Source: Candidatus Cryptobacteroides intestinavium
Lineage (GTDB): Bacteria > Bacteroidota > Bacteroidia > Bacteroidales > UBA932
Direction of reading: 5' to 3'
Assembly: GCA_017694845.1 (NCBI GenBank)
Contig: JADIMI010000014.1
Span: forward strand, 1 to 64,000
Length of the DNA stretch: 64,000 nt
In this document: positions 29,128-40,200 of the stretch, piece after piece
How positions within the stretch are numbered: position 1 is the stretch's first letter
How the letters are laid out: each line of letters begins with the position of its first letter
The notes under the pieces: generated by a model
Seen by the model: only the letters and a program-made list of their open reading frames with translations
The model's database searches: none
Told to the model about the DNA's origin: nothing
Position numbers and translations under genes: made by a program

Positions 29128-29844
29128 TCAGACCGTGAGGAACAGCCAGATCGAACAGACTATCATTACCGCCGCCACAATGCGGCGGTATATTTTTCTC
29201 CTTATGTCCCGGATGAATTTCATCGCGATGAAGTTTCCGATGACCATGGCCACCCCGAGATACAGTCCATCGAGGATGACCATCTTCCCAATAAGTCCGA
29301 ACTCCCCGTACATTATCATCTGGATGATATGCATGACCACCGCAGATGCAGCCTCGCTTGCGATATAGGCGACAGGGGAGAGACCGAGGGTGAGGAATAC
29401 CGCGCTGCTTATCGGACCGGAAAGGCAGAGCAGCCCGTTGATGATCCCGGACACTCCTCCGCCGGCGAGCATTGTCCAGCGTGACCTCGGCAGCCTGAAT
29501 CTTTCGGACAGGTCAAGTATGGCGAATATGGTCAGCAGAATGCACAGGATACGTGTCATCATCTCCTTGGGGACAACGACAAATCCGTAGGCCCCGACGA
29601 CTGTCAGAGGAGCGGCAAGGATAAGGAAGAAGCCGACCTTTCGCCACCGTATAGACCGGAATCCTGCGCCCATCCTGAATATATTGCTGAGCAGCTGGGC
29701 CACAGTGGCCATCGGGACGGCCACTTCGATACCGTAGAACGAGGTTATGGCCGGCAGCAGTATCATACTGCCTCCGAACCCCACGGTCCCTGAAAGCAGT
29801 CCGGCCGCCAGTCCTGCGACAATCAGAATGACAGTCTCCAGCAT
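29128..29844 (-). CDS. TauE/SafE-family sulfite exporter-like membrane protein
   Basis: VAGLAAGLLSGTVGFGGSMILLPAITSFYGIEVAVPMATVAQL; GGGVSGIINGLLCLSGPISSAVFLTLGL. Confidence 0.88.
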   Translation of the reverse strand: MLETVILIVAGLAAGLLSGTVGFGGSMILLPAITSFYGIEVAVPMATVAQLLSNIFRMGAGFRSIRWRKVGFFLILAAPLTVVGAYGFVVVPKEMMTRILCILLTIFAILDLSERFRLPRSRWTMLAGGGVSGIINGLLCLSGPISSAVFLTLGLSPVAYIASEAASAVVMHIIQMIMYGEFGLIGKMVILDGLYLGVAMVIGNFIAMKFIRDIRRKIYRRIVAAVMIVCSIWLFLTV

Positions 29845-29893
29845 TGCTGTTGCGGTATTGCGCTGTTATGCTATTGTATGTTTATTGTATGGC

Positions 29894-30523
29894 CTATTGT
29901 GCGGACCTGCGGCCGAGCTCGAATCCTATCTTCATCCCATCATACTGGCTGACAAGGGAACTCAGCACGCTTAACTTCGAATCCCCGGCCGATGAGGATA
30001 TCTTTCCTATGAACTCAAGCAGCTTGTCTGCATTGAAGAGCAGCTCCATATTTGTCGGTGTGACGCTTACCGTCGTCTTCAGCGATATACCCTTGAGTCT
30101 CTCGGTCTTCCCGTAGTCGAGCTCGATTGTATCCTCTTCAGGAGAGAATGTGTATCTGCCGGGGAACTTCATTTTGTTGAAGGTCGTGGTGAAAGTGCTG
30201 TCGGCATCGAAAGTATATCCGAACGCCCCTTCTTTAAGTCCGATTACCTGCAGGTATTCATCCAGCTTCTCTTCCACCTGGGCGGATGCCACTTCGGATG
30301 CGGCATTCATAAGTATGTTGTCGCCGGTGAATTTCACGGCTGTCCCCTTGTATTCCCAGTCTCCCGTGATGTTTTCAGGGATGATGTCCAGCTGGTCTAC
30401 CACAGTGTTGACTATGCCCTCGATGCTTTTCTTGTTCAGCAGGTCTTTTAGAGACTGCCCGTATGCAGATGGGCAGATGGCAGCGAGGAATGCGGCTGCA
30501 ATGAAGATACAGAGTCTTTTCAT
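29894..30523 (-). CDS. DUF4923-type lipocalin-like secreted protein
   Basis: Signal peptide; SLKDLLNKKSIEGIVNTVVDQL...ITGDWEYKGTAVKFTGDNILMNAA. Confidence 0.8.
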   Translation of the reverse strand: MKRLCIFIAAAFLAAICPSAYGQSLKDLLNKKSIEGIVNTVVDQLDIIPENITGDWEYKGTAVKFTGDNILMNAASEVASAQVEEKLDEYLQVIGLKEGAFGYTFDADSTFTTTFNKMKFPGRYTFSPEEDTIELDYGKTERLKGISLKTTVSVTPTNMELLFNADKLLEFIGKISSSAGDSKLSVLSSLVSQYDGMKIGFELGRRSAQ

Positions 30524-30675
30524 ATCTGTTGATTTTTAGTTTACCGTTTATGGCAGCGATGTCTTCCGCACACCGGCGGACATATCTGTCCATTCAAAGC
30601 GGAAAGTTACAAAATAATCTCGTCATCTGTATCAGGAAGCGAGGACCGCGAGCACATTATGTCTGAAAACAGAGT

Positions 30676-30710
30676 AAAGGGAGCCGCCCGCATAATCGGG
30701 CAGCTCCCTT
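30676..30710 (-). terminator. Rho-independent terminator for left PUL operon
   Basis: AAAGGGAGC-CGCCCGCATAATCGGGCA-GCTCCCTTT near-perfect stem just past the end of the 30782..33058 gene. Confidence 0.65.
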
Positions 30711-30781
30711 TGTCAGAATGGCATCCGGTGTATCACATAAGTCCTATGCGGTGTTCCGGCTGCCGGCTGTCAGTCTCCGGA

Positions 30782-33058
30782 TCAGTCTCGCTGGGCTCCG
30801 TAGCTGCTGTATTCAGGGCCAGGGATGAATGTCTCTGTCCCGATATTGAATTCACCTCCGGCAAACGGATCCGTCTCGAGGTTGATGAATTCCTCTGCTC
30901 CTTCGAATCCTATGCCGTCGTAGAATATTTGCGTCTTGGCATTCGTGTATTCAATATTGTCCGTGCAGCTGGTTCCTGTAGGGTAAGCGGTGCATCTGAA
31001 CAGACCGAGGTCCTTGATAGTTGTATTGTCGTTCCAGAACAGGTTCTTTGTCACCGATACAGTCCCGACAGTGTTCGCATAGATTGCAAAGGTAGTGTTG
31101 GTATCAAGGTTGATGAATGAGTTGTTTTCAAGAATAACATTCCCGATGGTCGCATTGTTGCCGTTGAATAGTTTGAAATTCTGTTCAGAAGAAGAGCAGT
31201 AGAATATATTGTTCTTGAAAGTGATGCTGTTGTATGTAGCGGTGCTGCTTGATGCGGACAGTACAAATTTGTTGCTGCTCTTTCCTGCTGCGGCAAATTC
31301 ATATACGCAGTCCTCCATAACGAATTCATTGAAGCTTCTGTTGTTCGGACTTATAAATGACATCGGCTGCCCGGTTACAGTAATTATATGGCATCCGATA
31401 TATGCGCAGTATCCGAAAGCAGTGTTGCCGTTCTGTGCAACGAGATAGGAGTTCGCCCCGCTGCTGTTCTTGGTCTCAGTCCCATCAATGTCAAGATTGT
31501 AGCACATGAAGATGCCGTTCCCGACTGTCTGGTCATTGAGGGTGATCTGTCTGGTCACTTTCAACGGGCTCTGGCCATCCGTACTGTTTCCTATGAAGAT
31601 CAGTTTTGCTGCTGCTGAAGCATTGCTGTATACTGCATTCGCATCCTGATCGATGAAGTATATTGCATACCCGCTGGTTTCGTCTGCCGTAATCTTTGAT
31701 ATTTCCGGATTTGCTGAAGTGATATGTACGGCCTCTCCGTATGTCTCCTTGTTGTAGGTCCTGCCGGCGATGGTGATGTCGAGACCTGCCTCGTACATCG
31801 CATAGTAGGTGTCATACGATGGCATTGCCGTTGTAGCCTTTGCACTGGCGATGGCTCCGTATGTCACTTCCTCTCCCTTCGTATTGATCGGAAGCACATA
31901 TATGGCGTATTCTGTGTTTCCTGCAAGTGCTGTCCCGTCTGCAGTGGCGGTGAGGTTCAGGGTCTGGGTGCCTGTCTGCTCTGTCGCATCGGCAAAGTCG
32001 GCATCTGTCGCCGGAGCTGCTGCATCCGCCTTGAGAAGCATATATTTCCACGAAGTCGCATCAGCGTTAGGTGTCACTATGAATGACAGGGATGAGGCTG
32101 TGGTCGCATCGCTTACAGGCTGTATGCTTGCATCAGGATTTGCAGGAACAGGTTCAGCTGAAAGCCCGACTTTCATCTTGGTGATGGCGGAATAGCCTTT
32201 GCTGCTGACAGCGAGGATGCTTACATCCGTGCGGGTGTCCGCGCTTATCTTCGTCTCCGCTTCAGGGGCGGTCACTGTCAGCTGTGCTGTTGGCTCTGTC
32301 CCTTCGAGGATTGCAGTCCAGCCTGCAGGGGCTGATACGATGGCCTCCGCTACGCCCTTGATGTCCACATTGTAATGTTTCGTGGCTCCGTATTCAAACA
32401 TTTCAGGAGTATTGTAGTCAACTCCGGCAATGACACAGCTGAAGTCAGGTACTACTGTTACATCCAGTTCCTGGCCATCGGCAAGGGTTATGTGGAGAAT
32501 ACCATCAGCGTAGGTGAGATCCTGGAAGAAGTCCGAGCCTTCCCCGACAGCAGTCACGGTATTGCCTTCGGTATCCTTGACATCTTCAAAGACCTTTCCT
32601 CCATCATAGCTGATCTGCCATTGGCCCTCGGCCCCTACCTGGAACTTCGGGGTCATTCCGGCTGCCGCTACAGGCTGCCCTCCGACTGTGATCCTTTCAT
32701 AATTGGCTCCGTTGTCGTAGCTGACGATCCAGTATCCATCCTCATCGATGGACATCAGAGGTGTGTTGCCGATCGAGCCCTGCCTGAGGGTGTATGTCTC
32801 TCCATCTACAGTGGTGATCACATAGCCGTCCCCTTCCTCTGTCGGCTTGATACCGTTTATGATCCCTGAATTTGCTATCTGAGTCAGTGCAGTGACATTG
32901 TTGTTGAGTGTCGGCAGCTGTGTCTCGAGTGCCTGTATCCTGCTTTCAAGCGAATCGAGTCTATCATTGACCTCATCGAGATTGGTACAGGACAATATTG
33001 CAGCTCCGCTGATGGCGAGAGCGGCAATTTTCAATGTTCTGATAAATTCTGATTTCAT
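30782..33058 (-). CDS. DUF4988-containing lipoprotein with C-terminal beta-rich (right-handed-helix-like) domain
   Basis: Lipobox LSCTNLDEVNDRLDSLESRIQALE coiled coil, DUF4988-like repeats (GYWIVSYDNGANYERITV...GQWQISYDGGKVFEDV), C-term repeated short strand/N-rich pattern. Confidence 0.7.
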   Translation of the reverse strand: MKSEFIRTLKIAALAISGAAILSCTNLDEVNDRLDSLESRIQALETQLPTLNNNVTALTQIANSGIINGIKPTEEGDGYVITTVDGETYTLRQGSIGNTPLMSIDEDGYWIVSYDNGANYERITVGGQPVAAAGMTPKFQVGAEGQWQISYDGGKVFEDVKDTEGNTVTAVGEGSDFFQDLTYADGILHITLADGQELDVTVVPDFSCVIAGVDYNTPEMFEYGATKHYNVDIKGVAEAIVSAPAGWTAILEGTEPTAQLTVTAPEAETKISADTRTDVSILAVSSKGYSAITKMKVGLSAEPVPANPDASIQPVSDATTASSLSFIVTPNADATSWKYMLLKADAAAPATDADFADATEQTGTQTLNLTATADGTALAGNTEYAIYVLPINTKGEEVTYGAIASAKATTAMPSYDTYYAMYEAGLDITIAGRTYNKETYGEAVHITSANPEISKITADETSGYAIYFIDQDANAVYSNASAAAKLIFIGNSTDGQSPLKVTRQITLNDQTVGNGIFMCYNLDIDGTETKNSSGANSYLVAQNGNTAFGYCAYIGCHIITVTGQPMSFISPNNRSFNEFVMEDCVYEFAAAGKSSNKFVLSASSSTATYNSITFKNNIFYCSSSEQNFKLFNGNNATIGNVILENNSFINLDTNTTFAIYANTVGTVSVTKNLFWNDNTTIKDLGLFRCTAYPTGTSCTDNIEYTNAKTQIFYDGIGFEGAEEFINLETDPFAGGEFNIGTETFIPGPEYSSYGAQRD

Positions 33059-33089
33059 TTGATTATGGTTTTGATTGTGTAAATCTGTT

Positions 33090-35672
33090 TCACTTCAATG
33101 CATTAAGCCATTCCGGTATGTATCCGAGTCTGTTGCGGAGCTGGGCCTCGTACAGTGATTCCGGATTGACAGGAATGCCGTTGCTTCCGATGTGCATGGT
33201 CTGCTCCGGATCGAATTCCACATTTTCTCCGTGGAATCCGACGATTATCGGAGGAAGGAATTTCCACCAGACTGAACCGCTGTCCCACCATATCCACGTG
33301 CCGGAATACGGGGTGGTGTTGTTGAAGTTCCATACGGTCAGATCTGCGAGATGGTTAGGCATCTGGTTGGCATCCCCTCCCTGTCTCCATCGTCTCCAGC
33401 CTCCCGAGCAGCAGTCTATCAGTGTGGCGCGAGGCTGGGTGGCGTGGCTCTCGAAGCATGAGTCGTAGCCCCATACGTTTCTCCACAGTACGGCTCCTAT
33501 GCTCAGCTTGGATACTCCTGTGGCGTGGTATTGCCCGGCATCGTCCCTCCACGTACCCGTGACACTATGTCCGAGGTCATCCATTATGTTGCCCGAACTG
33601 TGGTCGCGGACCGCTCCTATGAATACCCTTGAAGATCCCTGCGACCTTATTGCAGAATGTCCTCTGTTGCCGTCGATCTCTATATCGTATACTGATACAT
33701 TGGCACTTGTTATGATGGAGCAGGCTTCGCTTACGCTATGGAATCCGACTCTTCGCATCCAGGAATTGACCACCCTTGTCATACTTATCGGCTTGTATGC
33801 CCCGTCATCCTCCCATGAAGCGTGGTGGCCGAAGTTCTCCTTTGCGTTGCCGGCAAAGGTGATGTCCTCGACCCCGACATTCTCATAGTGCTGGTATCTG
33901 ACTATTTTCCAGTTCCAGCCGGCCTTGACTTCGTGCATCAGAGGCTCATGGAACGTGACCGAATTCCCGCTGACCGACTTTACCTGATGCAGATCCTCTA
34001 CCGTGACACCGTTTTGTACGATTGCCCACGAACCATCTCCCTGATAAGGAGAGAGTTCCTCTGCAATGACTTCCGGTGCATTGTTCGGTGCAAGATACAG
34101 ACACACCCAGTCTCCGGCCTTGAGCGAGCCTGTACCATCTACGGTGACCGTGAATGACCCTTTCTCCGAGTCTCCGGTTACTGTCGCAAGCACATTGGCA
34201 TACTGGACCCCGGTGTTGTGCTTGAGCTGTATCATATCAGGCGATGAGTACATTGCCGATGAAGATGGCAGAGCCGGGTCAGCCATTGTGACAGTCGTCC
34301 TGTCCCGTCCTGCTCCCTTGATCACAAGGTTGCCTCCCCTGATTATTATCGACTGGGTCCTGTCGTTCGCGTTGTCTTCCTCGGTGTGGAGTATGAAGTC
34401 TCCTTCCGGGAAGTAGATTACGGCATTGTACTGGTTCTTGTGAGGGAAGGTGAGCTGGTCTCCGGCAGCGTTGAGCACCGGCTCTCCGGCTATCTCGGTC
34501 AGCAGGGAGAGGAATGCATCCCTGTCGGATTTCCCGTCATTGGGAACCGCACCGTAGTCGGTTATGTCATATATCCTGTATGTCGAGCCCGAGACATCTG
34601 CCGTGCCGGAAGACAGGTCCATCGTGATCTCTGCCGGTGCGGTCTCTCCGTGCATATAGCCTGCATATGAGAAATCCAGAATTATGTTGTCTGGATCCCC
34701 GGCAAGAAAACCGTTCCATTCGTCGCACGCGGCCGAGTCGTACGGGACAGGGTTGAGGGTGACTGTAATGTCGTATACCCTGAGATATTTCTCATCCGAC
34801 TGCAGATATATCTTTACTGTATATTCGCCCGCTGATCCGGAAGCGGGTCCGGTGATGATCAGTTCCTGCCCGGTGCCGTCTTCTGTCTCTGCTATCTGTA
34901 CCCGCCATCCATCCGGGCAGCTGCAGAAAGCCTCGGCCACATCATCCGAGAATGTTACAGGGAAATGGAGCTCTTCGCCGAGACAGATGACTGTGCCGTC
35001 CTCAGTGTATCCCCCGATCTCCATATCAAGGATATCCAGCACAGGAATATCCAGTTCTCTTCCATCTGCAAGTATGATGTCGAGCTTCCCTGCAGCCTGG
35101 TCGTAGCTGACGTCCGTGAAGAAGGAATCTGTCGCTCCTGTCATCTGTGCCGGTACCGGTCTGCCATCGATGTCCGTGATCTGGATGAAGTCCTTCCCTC
35201 CATTTATGCTGATCTCCCAGTATCCATCCTTTCCGACTCTGACCTCGGGGATGGCGGATTCCGTTATGAAAGCGTTCACAGAGCCTTCGATCACGGAGAA
35301 ATCCTTTCCATCGAGGGAGACTGTCCAGTTGCCTTCAGCATCTATGCCTATGACCGGTACTATTCCTCCGCCATCTTCCGAGACGTAGATGCTGACAGTC
35401 GTCCCGTCGCTGATCCCGAGATCATATCCTGTCCCATCCTCTCTTTCCTCCCAGCTGACGACTTTAAGCGTCTCGTCCAGCAGTTTCCTGATGGAGATGG
35501 CATTAGAGTTTATCTTTGCCGCCTCCTTCTCAAGCTCTGCCGTCCTGTCTTCGAGCCCGGCGAGTTCAGATTCGATGGATGCCGTGTCTGTGCATGCGGC
35601 GAGAGCCCAGGCGGCTGCAGCTATGGTAATGATCTGATAGATTCTTTTCATATTCAAGTCTGTTTTGGTCAT
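33090..35672 (-). CDS. DUF4988 + pectate-lyase-superfamily beta-helix protein (DUF4955-like; candidate PL29-type lyase)
   Basis: AACTDTASIESELAGLEDRTAELE; YDITDYGAVPNDGKSDRDAFLSLL...AVIYFPEGDFILH...IIIRGGNLVIKGAGRDRTTVTM. Confidence 0.72.
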   Translation of the reverse strand: MTKTDLNMKRIYQIITIAAAAWALAACTDTASIESELAGLEDRTAELEKEAAKINSNAISIRKLLDETLKVVSWEEREDGTGYDLGISDGTTVSIYVSEDGGGIVPVIGIDAEGNWTVSLDGKDFSVIEGSVNAFITESAIPEVRVGKDGYWEISINGGKDFIQITDIDGRPVPAQMTGATDSFFTDVSYDQAAGKLDIILADGRELDIPVLDILDMEIGGYTEDGTVICLGEELHFPVTFSDDVAEAFCSCPDGWRVQIAETEDGTGQELIITGPASGSAGEYTVKIYLQSDEKYLRVYDITVTLNPVPYDSAACDEWNGFLAGDPDNIILDFSYAGYMHGETAPAEITMDLSSGTADVSGSTYRIYDITDYGAVPNDGKSDRDAFLSLLTEIAGEPVLNAAGDQLTFPHKNQYNAVIYFPEGDFILHTEEDNANDRTQSIIIRGGNLVIKGAGRDRTTVTMADPALPSSSAMYSSPDMIQLKHNTGVQYANVLATVTGDSEKGSFTVTVDGTGSLKAGDWVCLYLAPNNAPEVIAEELSPYQGDGSWAIVQNGVTVEDLHQVKSVSGNSVTFHEPLMHEVKAGWNWKIVRYQHYENVGVEDITFAGNAKENFGHHASWEDDGAYKPISMTRVVNSWMRRVGFHSVSEACSIITSANVSVYDIEIDGNRGHSAIRSQGSSRVFIGAVRDHSSGNIMDDLGHSVTGTWRDDAGQYHATGVSKLSIGAVLWRNVWGYDSCFESHATQPRATLIDCCSGGWRRWRQGGDANQMPNHLADLTVWNFNNTTPYSGTWIWWDSGSVWWKFLPPIIVGFHGENVEFDPEQTMHIGSNGIPVNPESLYEAQLRNRLGYIPEWLNALK

Positions 35673-37234
35673 TCCTGTCTTTCCCCCTGATCAGGGAAGC
35701 TGCCTGCAGCTGACTCCAGAACCTTGTCCAGAATCCCTTCACGGTACCAGATGTCGTTGCTCTCTTCCAGCTTCCTGTCCAGCACGGCGCACAGATCCGA
35801 GAACAGGTCTCTGTTTTCAGTATACGGAATGCAGTCCATCTGATACGGGTCGTTCCAGTCATCGAAAATCAGAACCCGTTTAAGCCTGCTGTCCCTGTCG
35901 ATTGCAATCTCCATTGTGTATCTGTCAGTCCTTATTCCTCTTGCTTCAGGAAATATTCCGTGCACTATGCCGTTCTCATCCTTGTCTCCGTCAAGATTAC
36001 GGATATACAGTGTCGCATCCGGCAGCTGGCATCCGCGCCCGTCTTCGAGGAAGACGGGTGAGAGGTCGTTCCCTTCCACGCTCTCCGGTATCCTGTCTTC
36101 AAGCCCTGCCAGACCGAGCAGTGTAGGCATTATGTCCGGGGTGCTGAGCATTGTACTGTCCACCCTGTGCCTTATTCTGTCCGGATAGCGTATCATAAAC
36201 GGAACACAGTATGATTCGGTGTAGATGGAGTTCTTCGGATCGTATGTGCTGTGGCTGCACATCGTCTCTCCGTGGTCGGATGTGAAGACCACTATGGTAT
36301 TGTCTTCGAGTCCGAGCTTTTCCAGTTCATCAAGCAGTCTGCCGAATTCCCTGTCCACCCCTGTCACATTCGCGAAATAGTACCTTGCACTCGGCGCCTT
36401 TGTGAGTGTGGTGTCTGCATTTTCCCTGACATACAGTTCGCTGTAGTCCATATTCCTGTAGAGGTCATAGTCTTCCTCCATACAGTCATCCATACATTCG
36501 TAAGGGCTGTGCGGCGGGTTGTATGCCAGCATCAGGAAGAAAGGCTTGCCGGCATCCCTCTGTCCGTCTTCGTTGCGGAGAAATTCTATGGCCTTGTCTG
36601 TCTCGTGCCTGACGGAGTATTCCTTCGGGTCGTGCCTTCTGCCTTCAGTGTCCCAGTAATGCGGATCCTTGTGTACGTCGAATGTACCGTATGAGTACCA
36701 GTAACGGAATCCGTGCCTGCGTTCAGGCGGGGTGTAGGCGTCCCATTCAGGGTCGCGGTCGCTTACATAGTGCCCCGGGTTGGCCGGGTCGTTCTTCATC
36801 GGGGTCTCTGCGTGCAGCTTGCCTATGTAGCCGCAATAATATCCCGCGGCGTCAAGTACATCTGAAATGCAGACAGCATCCGGATCGAGTGTGCTTTCCG
36901 GTCTGAGGGCCATACAGTTCAGAGTCACTCCGTTTCTTTCGGGATACATTCCGGTCAGAAGTATCCCTCTGTGAGGGCTGCTGAGAGGGCATGTGCTCAC
37001 CGCGCTGTTGAGCACTATGGATTCGTCCGCGAATCTGTCCAGGTTTGGAGTGTGTACCGGATCGGCTTTCCAGTTCACGGCACCCTCGTATTCCGGGGAG
37101 TCCCAGAATGCGAGGGATGATATTCTGAACTGGTCCGGGAATACATAGATTATGTTCGGCTGACTTTCTCCGGCATTGCTGCAGGATACAGCCGCGATTC
37201 CCGTAATCGGCAGAATGATGTTCCGTATCTTCAT
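35669..37234 (-). CDS. S1-family sulfatase (Ser-type FGly motif)
   Basis: PNIIYVFPDQFRISSLAFW; CPLSSPHRGILLTGMYPERNGV (S-x-P-x-R); VVFTSDHGETMCSH. Confidence 0.94.
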   Translation of the reverse strand: MKIRNIILPITGIAAVSCSNAGESQPNIIYVFPDQFRISSLAFWDSPEYEGAVNWKADPVHTPNLDRFADESIVLNSAVSTCPLSSPHRGILLTGMYPERNGVTLNCMALRPESTLDPDAVCISDVLDAAGYYCGYIGKLHAETPMKNDPANPGHYVSDRDPEWDAYTPPERRHGFRYWYSYGTFDVHKDPHYWDTEGRRHDPKEYSVRHETDKAIEFLRNEDGQRDAGKPFFLMLAYNPPHSPYECMDDCMEEDYDLYRNMDYSELYVRENADTTLTKAPSARYYFANVTGVDREFGRLLDELEKLGLEDNTIVVFTSDHGETMCSHSTYDPKNSIYTESYCVPFMIRYPDRIRHRVDSTMLSTPDIMPTLLGLAGLEDRIPESVEGNDLSPVFLEDGRGCQLPDATLYIRNLDGDKDENGIVHGIFPEARGIRTDRYTMEIAIDRDSRLKRVLIFDDWNDPYQMDCIPYTENRDLFSDLCAVLDRKLEESNDIWYREGILDKVLESAAGSFPDQGERQE

Positions 37235-37290
37235 CTTGCAATCTGTTCAAATCTCATATGTCCCGTATCCGATAATACGGATATCCGAAG

Positions 37291-40200
37291 CTATTCCCCG
37301 ATAATGCGGGACAGCCGTATCTCCTCGGTCCTGGCTTCCCGTGTAGAGAAATGTATATGTGTGCTGTTTCCCTCCGGCTTGACTGTCACATCGCTGTCTC
37401 CTCCGTCCTCGAGTTTCCATCTGCCGCGCAGCGTTATGTCAATGCCGGTGTCTCCGCAAGGGTCGTCTATCCATTCCCTTCCGTAGACGCTTCTCTCGAT
37501 CCTTTCTCCGTGCTCATTCAGGATTTCGTCGCTCGGCCCTTCGTACAGACTGAGGTCCGGATTGCTGGCGCTGAGAGTCATGACGGCCCCGTCCATACTC
37601 ATCATCACCATACAAGGGGAGGCGGCCCCAATGCCTGACAGTCTTGCGGATTCAGTGTCTCCCTCGTCGAGGGGCTCGAAGATGGATGCAGAAATGATCC
37701 CGGTCTCGTCATCCCTTATGATATGTGCCTTGTGGTCGCATCTTATGGTTGTGTAAGGCAGCTTCTCCGAATATTTCATAATGTCATCGGCGGTCGCGTG
37801 GATGACAGTCATATATTCGTATGAGTCTTTCATATATACATTCCCGGCAATCGCTCCCTTGCTCACGATGTCCCCGTGACATATATATGCTTTCTCGAAA
37901 TAGCCTTCGGTGGGTTCGTCTGTCTCCTCGTGGAGTGAATGCTGCAGTCCTCTCGATACGGTCACTTTCCCATCCTTCACAAACCAGGCGTTGCCGAACC
38001 TGTCCTGTACCGTGACCATATCCCCCTCGTATGTATTGTTGAATTCCCTTGCGGCAATGGCTCCTCCGTCGACCATTGTGATATCCTGCTGCGGATCTTC
38101 CAGCACGTTCTGGAACAGGGTGGTATGGAGTGTCGAGCCTGGGAGGAAGTTTTCGAGGTCGGAGCCGAGGGCGATGATCCTGTTGCCGAATGCGAAATAG
38201 GATTTACGTGCACGTAATGACCCGTTGTACTTGTCATGCTCGTGCAGAATCATGGCGTATGCCCCTGCATTGCCCTTGTGGGTGACTCCGCCGGCGAACC
38301 ACTGGTCGGAAAGCAGCATCTCCTCATATCCGGAGAACTCGTCCACATTCCTGACATCCGCTTTCATCGCCTCCATCGGGATTTCAGCCGCTGTCGTACC
38401 CGGAATATGGCGCCAGTCCCATCCCGCCACCTGGAATCCGCTTCCGGAACTGCTGATCACCGGGGTGCCGTCAGCCAGGATCTGCATACTGCCGTGTGTC
38501 AGATACCGTCCGTAATGGTTTGCCCCGTTGTATATTTCTGCCGACCAGAGATATCTGCTGTGTCCGGCTATGGTTACTGACCAGTCGTGCTGCCTGTACG
38601 TGAGAGAACAGTTGAACGGATATGTATGGCATCCTTCAGGGGATTTCTCTGCGGAGTATCCGGCCTCTGTGAACATCCTGCTCCATTTCCCGTCCGGATC
38701 GAGCCTGAGGTACGCTTCCGCCAGATCCTTGTCGACCGGCTGTGTCCCGTCCGGGGAACCTGCCGTGGCCAGAAGTCCGTACTGGGATGGGATCAGTTCC
38801 CCTTTCCCGTCAGGATGTCTGCCTGACATTGCAAGAGGAAATGATTTCAGGTTGCAGTAGAACCTCATTTCAAGAAGGGCCTTCTTCAGGATTCCGTGGC
38901 TTTCCTCGGAAATGGCGTAGTCCGTGCCGTGCAGCATCCAGACAGCGTTGACGGCTCCGTCGAATCCTCCTGTGGCATAGGCAGGATAGGCTTTCCTGTG
39001 ATGCTGCACCGTTCCATCCGGCTTGAATGCAGGCCTGAGGCCTTCCGCGTATCTGAACCCGTTGTCGATCCATCTGGACAGCGCCCGGAGATATGCTTTC
39101 TTGTACGGAGTGTCCTCCAGCATAAGAAGCGATGCCATCCGTCCCATCAGCGAGGTGTTGAACGCATCGATGTCCATGCCGGGCATTTCCGGTGCAGTCT
39201 TCACTTCACCGACACCGGAGAACCATTCCATAGCCTGCTGCATCTCATCCGACAGTCCTTCCCTCTCCAGGACATCCTTCATTATCACAGGTGCCGTGTA
39301 GAAATTCCTCATACTGTATCCCAGATGATGAAGTGTCCCGAGCGCGCTTCCCGCGGCATAGCCCTGGTCGAGCATGAACCGGGTCATCGTTATGTACATA
39401 TCTTCCAGATCTTCCTTCCATTCCGCATCATCTGTCCTGAGGTATGCCAGCGCGAGGTTGAACATAAAGTCGTTCGCGGGCCTGAGCAGCTGACCGTTTT
39501 CCGAGAATGTCCTGGATGCATCAGGAATGCCTATGTTGATATAGGTCTCTCCGTATCTGGTGAAGAATACCGGCTTGCCGGCGATCGTACCATCCTTGTT
39601 CCAGCGTATGCCGTAGCTGTCGAACTGCTTTATGAGATCCTCCCGGTTCAGAGCCTTCCTTCCGTCTGTCACAAGCGAGATGAATCTTTCCCTGACTTCT
39701 TCCATCTGCTGTACATCCTTCGCGGATATCTCCGCCTCCGGCTCTATGTCCAGCTTCCTGTTCCAGCTGTCGAGAAGCACGAGCCAGTGGGATGTCGTCC
39801 CTTTGTTGATATATGGAGCCTGGAAGTCAGCCGTGTGGTGGCGGATGTCCTCGAATGCCGCCGTTATGATGCCGTCAAGGAACAGCCTGCCTTTCCGGAC
39901 TTCTTCCGGGGCTGTTATGACCACCTTGTCCATCCCCTCTTCCGGTGTCCCTTCCATATCTCTGTCGAATGCCACCCAGGCCCCTCTCCAGCCTTTGAAT
40001 CCGAGTCCGTATCTGAAGCTGCAGCAGACCCTGTCCCCCTTCATGAAGGAGAATGTAAGCTCCCCGTCAAGAGGAGTCTCGGAATATACCCAGAACACGA
40101 AAGTGGATACGGATGTCTCTTTGGGATTGGGGTTCTTGTGAAGATACGGGATCTCTCCCGGAATCTCTATGCCTGCCCCGCCTTTCTTCCATTTCCACAG

